Shown here: positions 6,559 through 12,461 of the stretch, piece by piece
Numbering within the stretch: position 1 is the stretch's first letter
Layout: the number at the start of each line of letters is the position of its first letter
NCBI GenBank assembly: GCA_902495265.1
Contig: CABUWR010000018.1
Location: 1 to 12,461 of the forward strand
Source of the DNA: an uncultured Collinsella sp.
GTDB taxonomy: Bacteria > Actinomycetota > Coriobacteriia > Coriobacteriales > Coriobacteriaceae
Direction of reading: 5' to 3'
Length of the DNA: 12,461 bases
Notes under the pieces: model-generated
What the model saw: the letters and a program-made list of their open reading frames with translations, nothing else
Told to the model about the DNA's origin: nothing
Databases searched by the model: none
Position numbers and translations under genes: made by a program

Positions 6559-7242
6559 CTAGATTACGAAGAGGATCACCGCCATGAACTGGAAAATGCT
6601 GCCGGCGAGCACCCACAAGTGGAAAACACTGTGCAGGTAGCGCACGTTTTTGGCGATGTAGAACGGCACGCCCGCGGTGTAGCACACGCCGCCGACAGCG
6701 AGCAGGGCAAGCGCGACGGGGTTCAGCAGCGCCACGAGCTCGGGCAACTTAAAGACGACAAGCCAGCCCATCAGCAGGTAGACCAAGCCACTTACCCAGT
6801 GCGGCTGACGCTCGCGCAAAAAGCACTCGAGCGCGATGCCGATAATGGCGATGGCCCACACGGCAAAGAACAGCGCAGGGCCGCCGTCGTTTGCGAGTGT
6901 GATGAGGCAAAACGGCGTATAGCTGCCGGCTATGAGCAGGTAGATGCAGCTGTGGTCGATGATGCGAAACACGCGCTTGGCGCGAGCGGGCTGAATCGCG
7001 TGGTAGAGCGTGGAGGCCAGATATTCGAGAATGATGCTGACGCCATAGACAATCGCCGCGGCCATGTGGGCCGGGCCTCCGCCGCGCAGGGCAGCGAATA
7101 CGATCAGGAGCACCAGGCCCGCGATACCCAGCAGGCAGCCGACACCATGGGTGACGGAGTTCATGATCTCCTCGCCCACCGTGTAGTGTGGAACGGCCGC
7201 GGTCTTGGGTCGCGGCTTGGAACTGTCGCTCGAATCGGACAT
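6559..7242 (-). CDS. trhA: Hemolysin III / TrhA family (PAQR superfamily) membrane protein
   Basis: 227 aa from ATG 7242, with seven predicted membrane helices. Family hallmarks, numbered from this start: NSVTHGVG with H32, STLYHAI with H81, RIIDHSCIYLLIAGSYTPF with D96 and H97, and LHSVFHLWVLAGS with H204 and H208 near the C-terminus. In PAQR proteins these His and Asp residues form a Zn site near the cytoplasmic face. TrhA in Bacillus and E. coli (YqfA) affects membrane fluidity or lipid homeostasis; haemolysis is an overexpression effect. TTGGAGG ends 11 bases upstream of ATG 7242. An in-frame TTG at 7260 overlaps that Shine-Dalgarno sequence and was rejected. It is divergent from the hydrolase gene, and 107 bases separate it from the CNNM gene downstream on the same strand. 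That gap shows only small GC-rich hairpins (for example CGCCCG-tg-CGGGCG near 6528-6541) and no clear terminator, so read-through into the CNNM gene is possible. Confidence 0.92.
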   Translation of the reverse strand: MSDSSDSSKPRPKTAAVPHYTVGEEIMNSVTHGVGCLLGIAGLVLLIVFAALRGGGPAHMAAAIVYGVSIILEYLASTLYHAIQPARAKRVFRIIDHSCIYLLIAGSYTPFCLITLANDGGPALFFAVWAIAIIGIALECFLRERQPHWVSGLVYLLMGWLVVFKLPELVALLNPVALALLAVGGVCYTAGVPFYIAKNVRYLHSVFHLWVLAGSIFQFMAVILFVI

Positions 7243-7277
7243 GCCGGTTACATCCTCCAACGTAAAGAGTTCTCAAC

Positions 7278-7286
7278 ACTATATCA
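7278..7286 (-). promoter_or_regulatory. Extended -10 promoter of the hemolysin III gene
   Basis: The minus strand reads TGATATAGT (TG at 7286-7285, TATAGT at 7283-7278). TTCGCA, 18 bases upstream, is a 4/6 match to TTGACA. The predicted start near 7271 gives a 5' UTR of about 29 bases that includes GGAGG. Confidence 0.5.
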
Positions 7287-7349
7287 AAGCGTCTGGGTAC
7301 GTGCGAAATTTGCACCATACGTGACCCTTTGTTTACCCATTCTTTGCTT

Positions 7350-7363
7350 GTTGACGCATCAAC
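7350..7363. promoter_or_regulatory. Operator candidate 1 (palindrome on the -35)
   Basis: GTTGACGCATCAAC is a 14-base imperfect palindrome (outer 5 bp perfect) that contains the -35 hexamer of the hydrolase promoter. It matches operator candidate 2 at 11 of 14 bases; the three differences are all C/T. Together they give GTTGAYGYATYAAC. Occupation would block RNA polymerase. Confidence 0.5.
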
Positions 7364-7379
7364 GGCGAACGTCCATAAT
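7351..7379 (+). promoter_or_regulatory. Sigma70-type promoter of the alpha/beta hydrolase gene
   Basis: TTGACG (7351-7356) and CATAAT (7374-7379) are separated by exactly 17 bases, each one base off consensus. The predicted start is near 7386, giving a 5' UTR of about 43 bases with AGGAAAG ahead of the ATG. Confidence 0.7.
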
Positions 7380-7394
7380 GCGCTTGCATTAAAT

Positions 7395-7408
7395 GTTGAT
7401 GTATTAAC
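7395..7408. promoter_or_regulatory. Operator candidate 2 (palindrome in the 5' UTR)
   Basis: GTTGATGTATTAAC lies between the predicted transcription start and the ribosome binding site. It extends to an 18-base imperfect palindrome with ATGTT/AACAT ends (7393-7410). Its centre is 45 bases from that of candidate 1. A pair of like palindromes on either side of a promoter fits a dimeric repressor (TetR-, PadR- or GntR-type); no regulator gene is in the window. Confidence 0.5.
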
Positions 7409-7428
7409 ATCTTATAGGAAAGCTTCTT

Positions 7429-8394
7429 ATGTCTCAAAACGCACGCTCCCATCGAAAGCTCAAGATAGCCGGCATCGTTGCGCTGGTGCTCGTTGTCGCG
7501 CTGCTGGGGTTTGCCGGCAACTTCTTGTTCGACTTTGCCCTGAATCCCCAAGCGCCCTACACCATGAAGATGATGCAGGACAGCAAGGACGCCGAAAAGG
7601 GCGAGCAGATGGACGCCGAGGACACCGAGGCGCGGGCGTGGTTTAAAGAGAACCGCGAGAGCAGCAGCCTCACCGCGGACGACGGGACTGAGCTCGCCGC
7701 CTGGTATTTTGCTGCGTCGGAGAGCACGCACGACTACGCCGTCTGCCTGCATGGATATACCAACGAGCCCATCGGTATGGCCCGATACGTCAAGCGATTC
7801 CACGACCGCGGCATGAACGTACTCGCACCCGCCGCCCGCGCCCACGAGCGCTCCGGCGGCGACTATATCGGCATGGGCTGGCCCGAACGCCACGACATCG
7901 TCGCATGGATCGAGCGAATCGTTCAGGCTGACCCCGAGGCGCGCGTCCTGGTCTTTGGCGAGTCGATGGGCGCGGCAACCGCCATGAACGTCGCGGGGGA
8001 ATCTCTGCCCGCAAACGTAAAATGCATTATCGAGGACTGCGGTTATACGAGTGTTTGGGACGAGTTTTCTCTGCAGCTCAAGGACGTGTTCGGCCTGCCC
8101 AGCTTTCCCTTGCTCGATGTAGCAAACTTGGTGTGCAACGTGCGCGCGGGCTACGACTTTCATACGGCGAGCAGTGTGGAGCAACTCAAACACGCGACGG
8201 TTCCCATGCTGTTTATCCACGGCGACCAGGACACCTTTGTGCCGTACGACATGCTCGAGCAAAACTACGACGCGTGCGCCAGCAAGGTCAAGCAAAAGCT
8301 CACCATCCATGGCGCCACCCACGCCAAGAGTGCGCAAGTTGACCCCGAGCTCTACTGGAATACGGTCGACGACTTCCTCGACGAGTATTTTTAG
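7429..8394 (+). CDS. Membrane-anchored alpha/beta hydrolase
   Basis: 321 aa, the only plus-strand gene. A short basic N-terminus (RSHRKLK) precedes a hydrophobic helix at 12-30 (KIAGIVALVLVVALLGFAG), an uncleaved signal anchor or signal peptide that places the hydrolase outside the membrane. The alpha/beta-hydrolase fold spans about 80-321: oxyanion-hole motif CLHGYTNEP (106-114), nucleophile elbow FGESMGAAT (176-184) with Ser179, acid in HGDQDTFVP (264-272; Asp268 likely), and catalytic His in GATHAKS (295-301, His298). This layout matches the BEM46/YqkD-like 'alpha/beta hydrolase' proteins common in Gram-positives, whose substrates (esters, lipids or peptides) are mostly unknown. AGGAAAG is 7-9 bases upstream of the ATG. 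It is monocistronic: a good promoter with paired operators lies ahead of it and a terminator about 165 bases behind. The long antisense frame over this gene is a codon-bias artefact. Confidence 0.9.
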   Translation: MSQNARSHRKLKIAGIVALVLVVALLGFAGNFLFDFALNPQAPYTMKMMQDSKDAEKGEQMDAEDTEARAWFKENRESSSLTADDGTELAAWYFAASESTHDYAVCLHGYTNEPIGMARYVKRFHDRGMNVLAPAARAHERSGGDYIGMGWPERHDIVAWIERIVQADPEARVLVFGESMGAATAMNVAGESLPANVKCIIEDCGYTSVWDEFSLQLKDVFGLPSFPLLDVANLVCNVRAGYDFHTASSVEQLKHATVPMLFIHGDQDTFVPYDMLEQNYDACASKVKQKLTIHGATHAKSAQVDPELYWNTVDDFLDEYF

Positions 8395-8431
8395 GCAAAA
8401 AGCAACGTCTGGGTCTTTATCTGACCCCCTA

Positions 8432-8563
8432 TTTTCGGAAGTATGCGGCAAAATCTGGAAATGCCGACCAGACCTCAGTTTTACCAACAATTTATCAGGG
8501 GTTTTGTTGCCAAAAAATGTCGTGTGCTCGGCGGTCTCGAAATTTGCCGCATACTTCCGAAAA
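8432..8563. mobile_element. 132-bp inverted-repeat element (MITE-like)
   Basis: The ends 8432-8452 and 8543-8563 are perfect 21-base inverted repeats starting TTTTCGGAAGTATGC. Complementarity continues imperfectly for about 20 bases further inside (around 8453-8474 against 8525-8542). The interior (about 8475-8520) is more A/T-rich than the surroundings and has no convincing gene; the short frames through it have no ribosome binding site. No target-site duplication is obvious. The right end shares its A-tract with the adjacent terminator stem. Long terminal inverted repeats with no coding capacity suggest a non-autonomous transposon, but a structural RNA made from a long hairpin is also possible. 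Confidence 0.55.
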
Positions 8564-8598
8564 GCCGCCCGTGGGCGCTGTGCTCACGGGCGGCTTTT
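8560..8598. terminator. Bidirectional Rho-independent terminator between convergent genes
   Basis: A 14-bp perfect stem AAAAGCCGCCCGTG (8560-8573) pairs with 8585-8598 across an 11-base loop and has T4 on the exit side in either direction. It lies between the plus-strand hydrolase (ends 8394) and the minus-strand DUF362 gene (ends 8646) and can end both transcripts. Confidence 0.9.
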
Positions 8599-8645
8599 GC
8601 TAACGTTGTGCTACAAAAGCGCTTGATATGTCCAATAGACAGGTG

Positions 8646-9851
8646 CTACTTGACCTCGATGAGCTCATACTCGCTCGTGCCCAGTCCGATCTTCTCGGCA
8701 TGTGCGATACAGGTGCGCCAGTCAGTGTCGGGATGCGTGATGCAGAAGGGGTCCTTGGCCTGCTCGCCCTCCAGATGCTCGTGGTTATGCTCCATCTTGG
8801 CGGCGCTGTCGGTAAGCTCGGTGTTGGGCAGCGGCTCGGATGCCATAACGGCATCGGCGCAGGCCTGGTCGATGGCGACCGGGTCGAAGCTCGCGAACAT
8901 GCCGATATCGTTGACGATAGGCGTGTCGTTTTCGGGATGGCAATCGCAGTTGGGGCTGATATCCATGGCAAGCGAGATATGGAAGCTCGGGCGGCCGTCG
9001 ACGACGGCCTTGGTGTACTCGGCGATCTTGCAGTTGAGCACGTCGGCCGCGGCGTCATAGCCGGGCTTGATGCAATCCTGGTTGCATGCCGCAATGCAGC
9101 GTCCGCAGCCCACGCAGCGATCGTGGTCGATGGCAGCCACGTGGACCGTGCGGGTGTTGCCGTTGGCAAGCTCGCGCTCGCGGGTGTCGTCAAACGAGAT
9201 AGCGTTGTGCGCGCAGATCTTTTCGCAGGCACGGCAGCCAATGCAGTGCTCGGTCGCGACGTTCGGCTTGCCGGCGGCATGCTGCTCCATCTTGCCGGCA
9301 CGGCTGCCGCCTCCCATGCCCAGGTTCTTCATGGCGCCGCCGAAACCGGCCTGCTCATGGCCCTTAAAGTGCGTGAGGCTGATCACGATATCGGCATCCA
9401 TGAGCGCCTGACCGATCTTGGCCTCATGCACGTACTCGCCACCCTCGACCGGAACGAGCGCCTCGTCGGTGCCCTTGAGGCCGTCGGCGATGATGATCTG
9501 ACAACCCGTGGCATACGGGGTAAAGCCGTTCTGATAGGCGGTGTCGATGTGCTCGAGCGCGTTTTTGCGGCTACCGACATAGAGCGTGTTGCAGTCGGTG
9601 AGGAAGGGCTTGCCGCCCAGCTCCTTCACGACATCCGCGACGGCGCGGGCGTAGTTGGGGCGCAAAAAGCTCAGGTTGCCCAGCTCGCCAAAGTGAATCT
9701 TGATGGCGACAAACTTGTTCTCAAAGTCGATCTGCTCGATGCCGGCGCGACGGATGAGGCGCTTGAGTTTGTCGAGCTGGCTCTCGCGAGCATGCGTGCG
9801 CAGGTTGGTGAAGTACACCTTGGCGGGTGCTGCGGGTGCAGTTGCGGTCAT
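8646..9851 (-). CDS. DUF362 domain protein with two 4Fe-4S clusters
   Basis: 401 aa. The DUF362 domain occupies about 10-195 (KVYFTNLRTHARESQLDKLKRLI, FVAIKIHFGELGNLSFLRP, ADIVISLTHFKGHEQAGFGGAMKNLGMG). A bacterial ferredoxin insert follows at about 198-262, with Cys ligands C203/C206/C209 + C213 and C246/C249/C252 + C256 (CIGCRACEKIC and CVGCGRCIAAC), enough for two 4Fe-4S clusters. The C-terminal part returns to the family fold with DISPNCDCHPENDTPIVNDIGMFASFDPVAIDQAC (298-331); its CDC pair (C302, C304) is typical of this subgroup as I recall it. The protein is cytosolic, with no signal peptide. The family is common in anaerobes and presumed to do electron transfer; the substrate is not established. 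GAGGGG lies about 9 bases upstream of the ATG. It is monocistronic, with a strong terminator downstream. Confidence 0.9.
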   Translation of the reverse strand: MTATAPAAPAKVYFTNLRTHARESQLDKLKRLIRRAGIEQIDFENKFVAIKIHFGELGNLSFLRPNYARAVADVVKELGGKPFLTDCNTLYVGSRKNALEHIDTAYQNGFTPYATGCQIIIADGLKGTDEALVPVEGGEYVHEAKIGQALMDADIVISLTHFKGHEQAGFGGAMKNLGMGGGSRAGKMEQHAAGKPNVATEHCIGCRACEKICAHNAISFDDTRERELANGNTRTVHVAAIDHDRCVGCGRCIAACNQDCIKPGYDAAADVLNCKIAEYTKAVVDGRPSFHISLAMDISPNCDCHPENDTPIVNDIGMFASFDPVAIDQACADAVMASEPLPNTELTDSAAKMEHNHEHLEGEQAKDPFCITHPDTDWRTCIAHAEKIGLGTSEYELIEVK

Positions 9852-9894
9852 AGATCTATCCCCTCGGTCTATATGGCGTTACAGACATAGGAGG

Positions 9895-9925
9895 ATGGTA
9901 CCCGTTAAAGTAGGGTCGAAGTCAA
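9895..9925 (-). promoter_or_regulatory. Weak candidate promoter of the DUF362 gene
   Basis: On the minus strand TTGACT (9925-9920) and TACCAT (9900-9895) are 19 bases apart. The -35 is good, the -10 is 4/6 and the spacing is long. The 5' UTR would be about 40 bases. No better alternative was seen in the 85 bases between the REP-like array and the gene. Confidence 0.25.
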
Positions 9926-9936
9926 GCGCAACACCT

Positions 9937-10132
9937 AGTCGTTGGGGACAGACTTAAATGACTGAAACCACTCATTGGGGACGGACTTAAATGAGTGCCT
10001 CGCCACCTGGCAGCTAGGGACGTTCCTTTCCTGCCGGCAGTTAGGGACAGTCCCTGCCAGCACGGCCGACAACCGGCGAGTCAGCAAAGACTGTCCCCGA
10101 TGACTAGTCGTTTAAGAACGTCCCCAATGACT
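9937..10132. repeat. REP-like array of six short imperfect palindromes
   Basis: Six units cover this stretch. On the plus strand: 9937-9963, 9970-9996, 10009-10035 (27 bases each) and 10036-10058 (23 bases). On the minus strand: 10079-10105 and 10106-10132 (27 bases each, directly abutting). All share a core of A/T-GGGGAC or AGGGAC followed by AG, GG or GT. Each is closed by short complementary ends (AGTC/GACT, ACTCATT/AATGAGT or GGCAG/CTGCC), so each can fold into a hairpin with the GGGAC core in or near the loop. The last unit overlaps the stop codon of the FtsX permease gene. Arrays of such hairpins with a GGGAC-type core resemble REP sequences mobilised by RAYT transposases; no transposase gene is in the window. 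The rest of the 279-base gap holds only the weak DUF362 promoter. The array may also stabilise or end the permease mRNA. Confidence 0.75.
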
Positions 10133-12461
10133 ACTCTTGGACTTTGAGCGCTTCGGCTAGGCTCACGCGCTTGATGGAGCGCGTGTGCAGCAGCGCCACG
10201 ACCAGGTAGGTCGCAAAGCCAATGCCGACGCATGCAGCCATAGACCAGGCGGGCACGTAGATCTCGATATTGCCGTTGTAGGCGAGCAGCATCGAGCGGA
10301 AGATAGCCGTGAGCGAGCCAATAATGACCGGCAGGCTCAACACGAGCGACGCCGCCACGCACAGTGTGATCGAGCGGATGTACAGATGCGAGATCTCGCT
10401 ATCGCGATAACCAAAGACCTTCATGTAGCTGATCGAACGGGCGCTGTGGTCGATCACCGCCTTGGTCAGCAGGTACATAAACAGCAGGAAGATAAACACC
10501 GCGAGCCCGATCATCATTCCGATCATTTTGCCCATCATGCCGATGAACTGGTCGCCCACGGCGCGCATGTCGTCGGGCGTGGTGTCGCCGGCAAAGTAAC
10601 GAGCATCGAGGTTGAGCTTCTCGTCGCTCACATAGCCGTTAAAGTAGGCGGCGTCGTTGTCGAACAGCTCGTTAAAGTCGTCGATGCTCATATAGATATT
10701 CATGTCCGACTTTGAGCCCCAGGCACAATCCTTGCCCGCGTACTCAAGAGAATAATGCTCGCCCTCGTACTTGTCGCTGAGCGTGACCTTCTGGCCCTCG
10801 CTCCAGCCAAACTTGTCGAGCAGGCCACCGCCAAAGACGACGCGCCCATCGCCGACATTGAGGTCTTTCCAATAGCGCGAATCGGGCGAGATGCCGTAGA
10901 TGGAAATCGTCTCCTGCCCATTTCCGTCACCGCGGTCGTATTGCAGCTGGTAGACGGCGTATTTCTCGGCCTGTGCAATTGCGCCCACGCCGTTGTCGGT
11001 CGTATTGACCGGGTGGATATCGTCGTTGTCAGTGTCGATCTTGGAGGCCTTGCCGATCAGACCGATGGCCTCATCGCGGTCGCAGCCGAGGGCATCGGCA
11101 AGGTCATCGAGGCGCGCATAAAGCGCATCCTTCTTGTCCTGGACCTTGGCGAGCGCGTCCTGCGCTGCGGCCAGGCTCTCGGCAGACGGAGCGCCGGTCG
11201 CGGCATCGGCTGCCGCCTGCGCCGCATCGGCCGCGTCGTCAAGCTCGTCATCGGCATCCTGGGCGGCAGAAAGCAGCGCGCCGTCAACCGACTGCAAGCG
11301 CTCGAGTGCCGACCACTGCTCGCGCTCCTCGGCGGTGCCCTCGAGCTCCAGCGGCGCCTTGAGCGTGTACTGGTGCTCGGCGACCAGGCTCGTCTCGAGG
11401 TTGTCCGCGTAGTGCGTCATCGTGGGCAAAATCGCCAGGCCAAAGAGCAGCAGCAGCGAGGCAAACGCGATGCCCACGAACAGCGTGGCGAAGTTGCCCA
11501 GATTGCGCAGGAAGATACGCAAGCGGAAGCGGGAAACAAAACCCATGCGCTCCGGCAGCTGCAGGCCGCGCTTGGTGCCCGATTTGCCGCTCGCCTCGTG
11601 ACGAAGGAATTGCAACGGCGTCTTGCCCATCTTGCGAAGCAGGCCCACCAGCGTGATGAGGATGAGCGCGGCGGCGGGAACCACGGCGCACTTCACAAAG
11701 ATCTCCCAGCTCCAGTACACCTGGAAGGGCGGCAGGCTGTACGAACCGTAATAGAGGCTGCGCATGGGCTCGGTAAAGAACACAACGCCGAGCGCAGTGC
11801 CTAAAAGCGCCGCGACCACGCCCACGATAGCGGGAAGCGCAAGGTAGTGCAGCACGATCTCGCGTCGACGATAGCCGCTGGCGAGCAGCGTGCCGATGAT
11901 GGCGCTCTCCTCCTCGATGGTGGCGTCGGTAAGGACCACAAAGACGAACGCCATGATCACGATAATAATGTCGAGCAGCGTCATCCACATCATGGAGTCG
12001 CCGTCCACGTCGTCGCGCGCATAGCCAATGCCCTGATTGGAATCGGCGTCGATGAGGTCATCCACGCGCGCATGGGCATCGGTCAGTGCCTCGACCATAT
12101 CCTGCTCCGCATCGATGCGATCCGCAGTGGGGAGGTCGCGATCGGTAAAGGTAAAGGAGTAGGTGTAGGCGGGTGCGCCGCCGGCATCCTCGAGCGCGGC
12201 AAAGCCGGCGTCGGTGACCTCGGCCACGCCATAGGTGATGGTGTTCACCGTAAAGTCCGAATTGTTGAGGAACAGCGCCTGGCTGTCGGGCTGGGTCATG
12301 ATGCCGCAGATGGTGTAGGTGCGCCCCTCGAGCTCGACCTTATCGCCCACGGCGAGGTCGTTGTTGGTGGCAAAGACACGGTCGATGGCCACCTCGTCGT
12401 CCGCCTTAGGCCGCCTACCTTCGCAGTAGGACGCGATATCGACCTTGGTGCGATGCGCATA
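10131..12461 (-). CDS. ABC transporter permease, FtsX/MacB type (N-terminus beyond the window)
   Basis: 776 codons are visible and the frame is open to the edge, so the GTG at 12392 is not a true start. Residues below are numbered from that GTG. An extracellular MacB-like domain fragment (1-130) is followed by helices at about 135-156, 184-206 and 233-252 (first FtsX domain; cytoplasmic EEESAIIGTLLASGYRRREI at 160-179 is the typical coupling segment). A helix at about 297-321 starts the second half; a large extracellular region follows at about 325-618. Helices at about 622-643, 675-697 and 713-736 form the second FtsX domain, with SISYMKVFGYRDSEI (653-667) as its coupling segment. With one helix missing upstream this gives the eight helices of duplicated-FtsX permeases. 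The second extracellular domain begins with an Ala/Asp/Glu-rich coiled coil (about 355-440). Such permeases work with a MacB-like ATPase, usually encoded next door, in export, lipoprotein or peptide handling, or as mechanotransmission devices. The gene ends inside a REP-like unit that supplies the TAG. Confidence 0.9.
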   Translation of the reverse strand, partial: YAHRTKVDIASYCEGRRPKADDEVAIDRVFATNNDLAVGDKVELEGRTYTICGIMTQPDSQALFLNNSDFTVNTITYGVAEVTDAGFAALEDAGGAPAYTYSFTFTDRDLPTADRIDAEQDMVEALTDAHARVDDLIDADSNQGIGYARDDVDGDSMMWMTLLDIIIVIMAFVFVVLTDATIEEESAIIGTLLASGYRRREIVLHYLALPAIVGVVAALLGTALGVVFFTEPMRSLYYGSYSLPPFQVYWSWEIFVKCAVVPAAALILITLVGLLRKMGKTPLQFLRHEASGKSGTKRGLQLPERMGFVSRFRLRIFLRNLGNFATLFVGIAFASLLLLFGLAILPTMTHYADNLETSLVAEHQYTLKAPLELEGTAEEREQWSALERLQSVDGALLSAAQDADDELDDAADAAQAAADAATGAPSAESLAAAQDALAKVQDKKDALYARLDDLADALGCDRDEAIGLIGKASKIDTDNDDIHPVNTTDNGVGAIAQAEKYAVYQLQYDRGDGNGQETISIYGISPDSRYWKDLNVGDGRVVFGGGLLDKFGWSEGQKVTLSDKYEGEHYSLEYAGKDCAWGSKSDMNIYMSIDDFNELFDNDAAYFNGYVSDEKLNLDARYFAGDTTPDDMRAVGDQFIGMMGKMIGMMIGLAVFIFLLFMYLLTKAVIDHSARSISYMKVFGYRDSEISHLYIRSITLCVAASLVLSLPVIIGSLTAIFRSMLLAYNGNIEIYVPAWSMAACVGIGFATYLVVALLHTRSIKRVSLAEALKVQE

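Noticed and set aside
7333..8490. A minus-strand open frame of 385 codons opposite the alpha/beta hydrolase
   Set aside because: No ribosome binding site or recognisable domain. The plus-strand hydrolase has a catalytic triad, promoter and ribosome binding site.
8443..8630. Short plus-strand frames running through the inverted-repeat element
   Set aside because: They are determined by the repeat arms and terminator stem, have no Shine-Dalgarno sequence and match no family I recognise.
9937..10132. CRISPR array
   Set aside because: The units are palindromes that vary in sequence, occur in both orientations and partly abut without spacers of uniform length; no cas genes are present.
12390..12392. 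GTG at 12392 as the start of the permease gene
   Set aside because: The frame continues without a stop to the window edge, and the expected first membrane helix and most of the first extracellular domain are missing, so the true start lies outside.

Overview
The window looks like chromosomal DNA from a high-GC Gram-positive bacterium of the Coriobacteriia, most likely Collinsella or a close relative. This rests on the strong G/C preference at third codon positions (which also creates many long but false antisense frames), the gene set, AGGAG-type ribosome binding sites, and non-coding repeats whose style I associate with Collinsella. The organism call is inference; no rRNA or marker gene is present.

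Layout: nine of the ten genes lie on the minus strand. Read in the direction of transcription (high to low coordinates): (1) 12461-10131, an ABC transporter permease of the FtsX/MacB type, cut at its N-terminus by the window edge; (2) 10132-9937, a non-coding array of six short imperfect palindromes (REP-like); (3) 9851-8646, a DUF362 protein with two 4Fe-4S clusters; (4) 8598-8432, a bidirectional terminator joined to a 132-bp inverted-repeat element; (5) 7429-8394 on the plus strand, a membrane-anchored alpha/beta hydrolase with a good promoter and two matching palindromic operator candidates; (6) 7242-6559, a hemolysin III/TrhA-type membrane protein; (7) 6451-5078, a CNNM/CorC (HlyC) family membrane protein with CBS domains; (8) 5053-4220, a free-standing domain resembling the N-terminal domain of cyanophycin synthetase with a long acidic tail; (9) 4083-2939, a translationally coupled YtxH-like + PRC-barrel gene pair; (10) 2866-1460, a membrane-anchored NodB-fold protein that has lost its metal-binding histidines; (11) 1164-1, a cytosolic PRC-barrel/MgtE_N/CBS protein cut at its C-terminus, preceded by a structured leader.

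Functionally, most of the window concerns the cell envelope and ion homeostasis. The CNNM/CorC protein and the MgtE-domain protein are both linked by family to Mg2+ (or other divalent cation) transport or sensing. The YtxH, PRC-barrel, TrhA and NodB-like proteins are envelope or membrane-associated. The genes do not form one obvious defence, secondary-metabolite or mobile system. The least conventional items are the isolated cyanophycin-synthetase-like domain, the apparently metal-less NodB protein, the REP-like array whose unit also supplies the stop codon of two unrelated genes, the inverted-repeat element, the paired operators, and the MgtE-gene leader with mutually exclusive stems.
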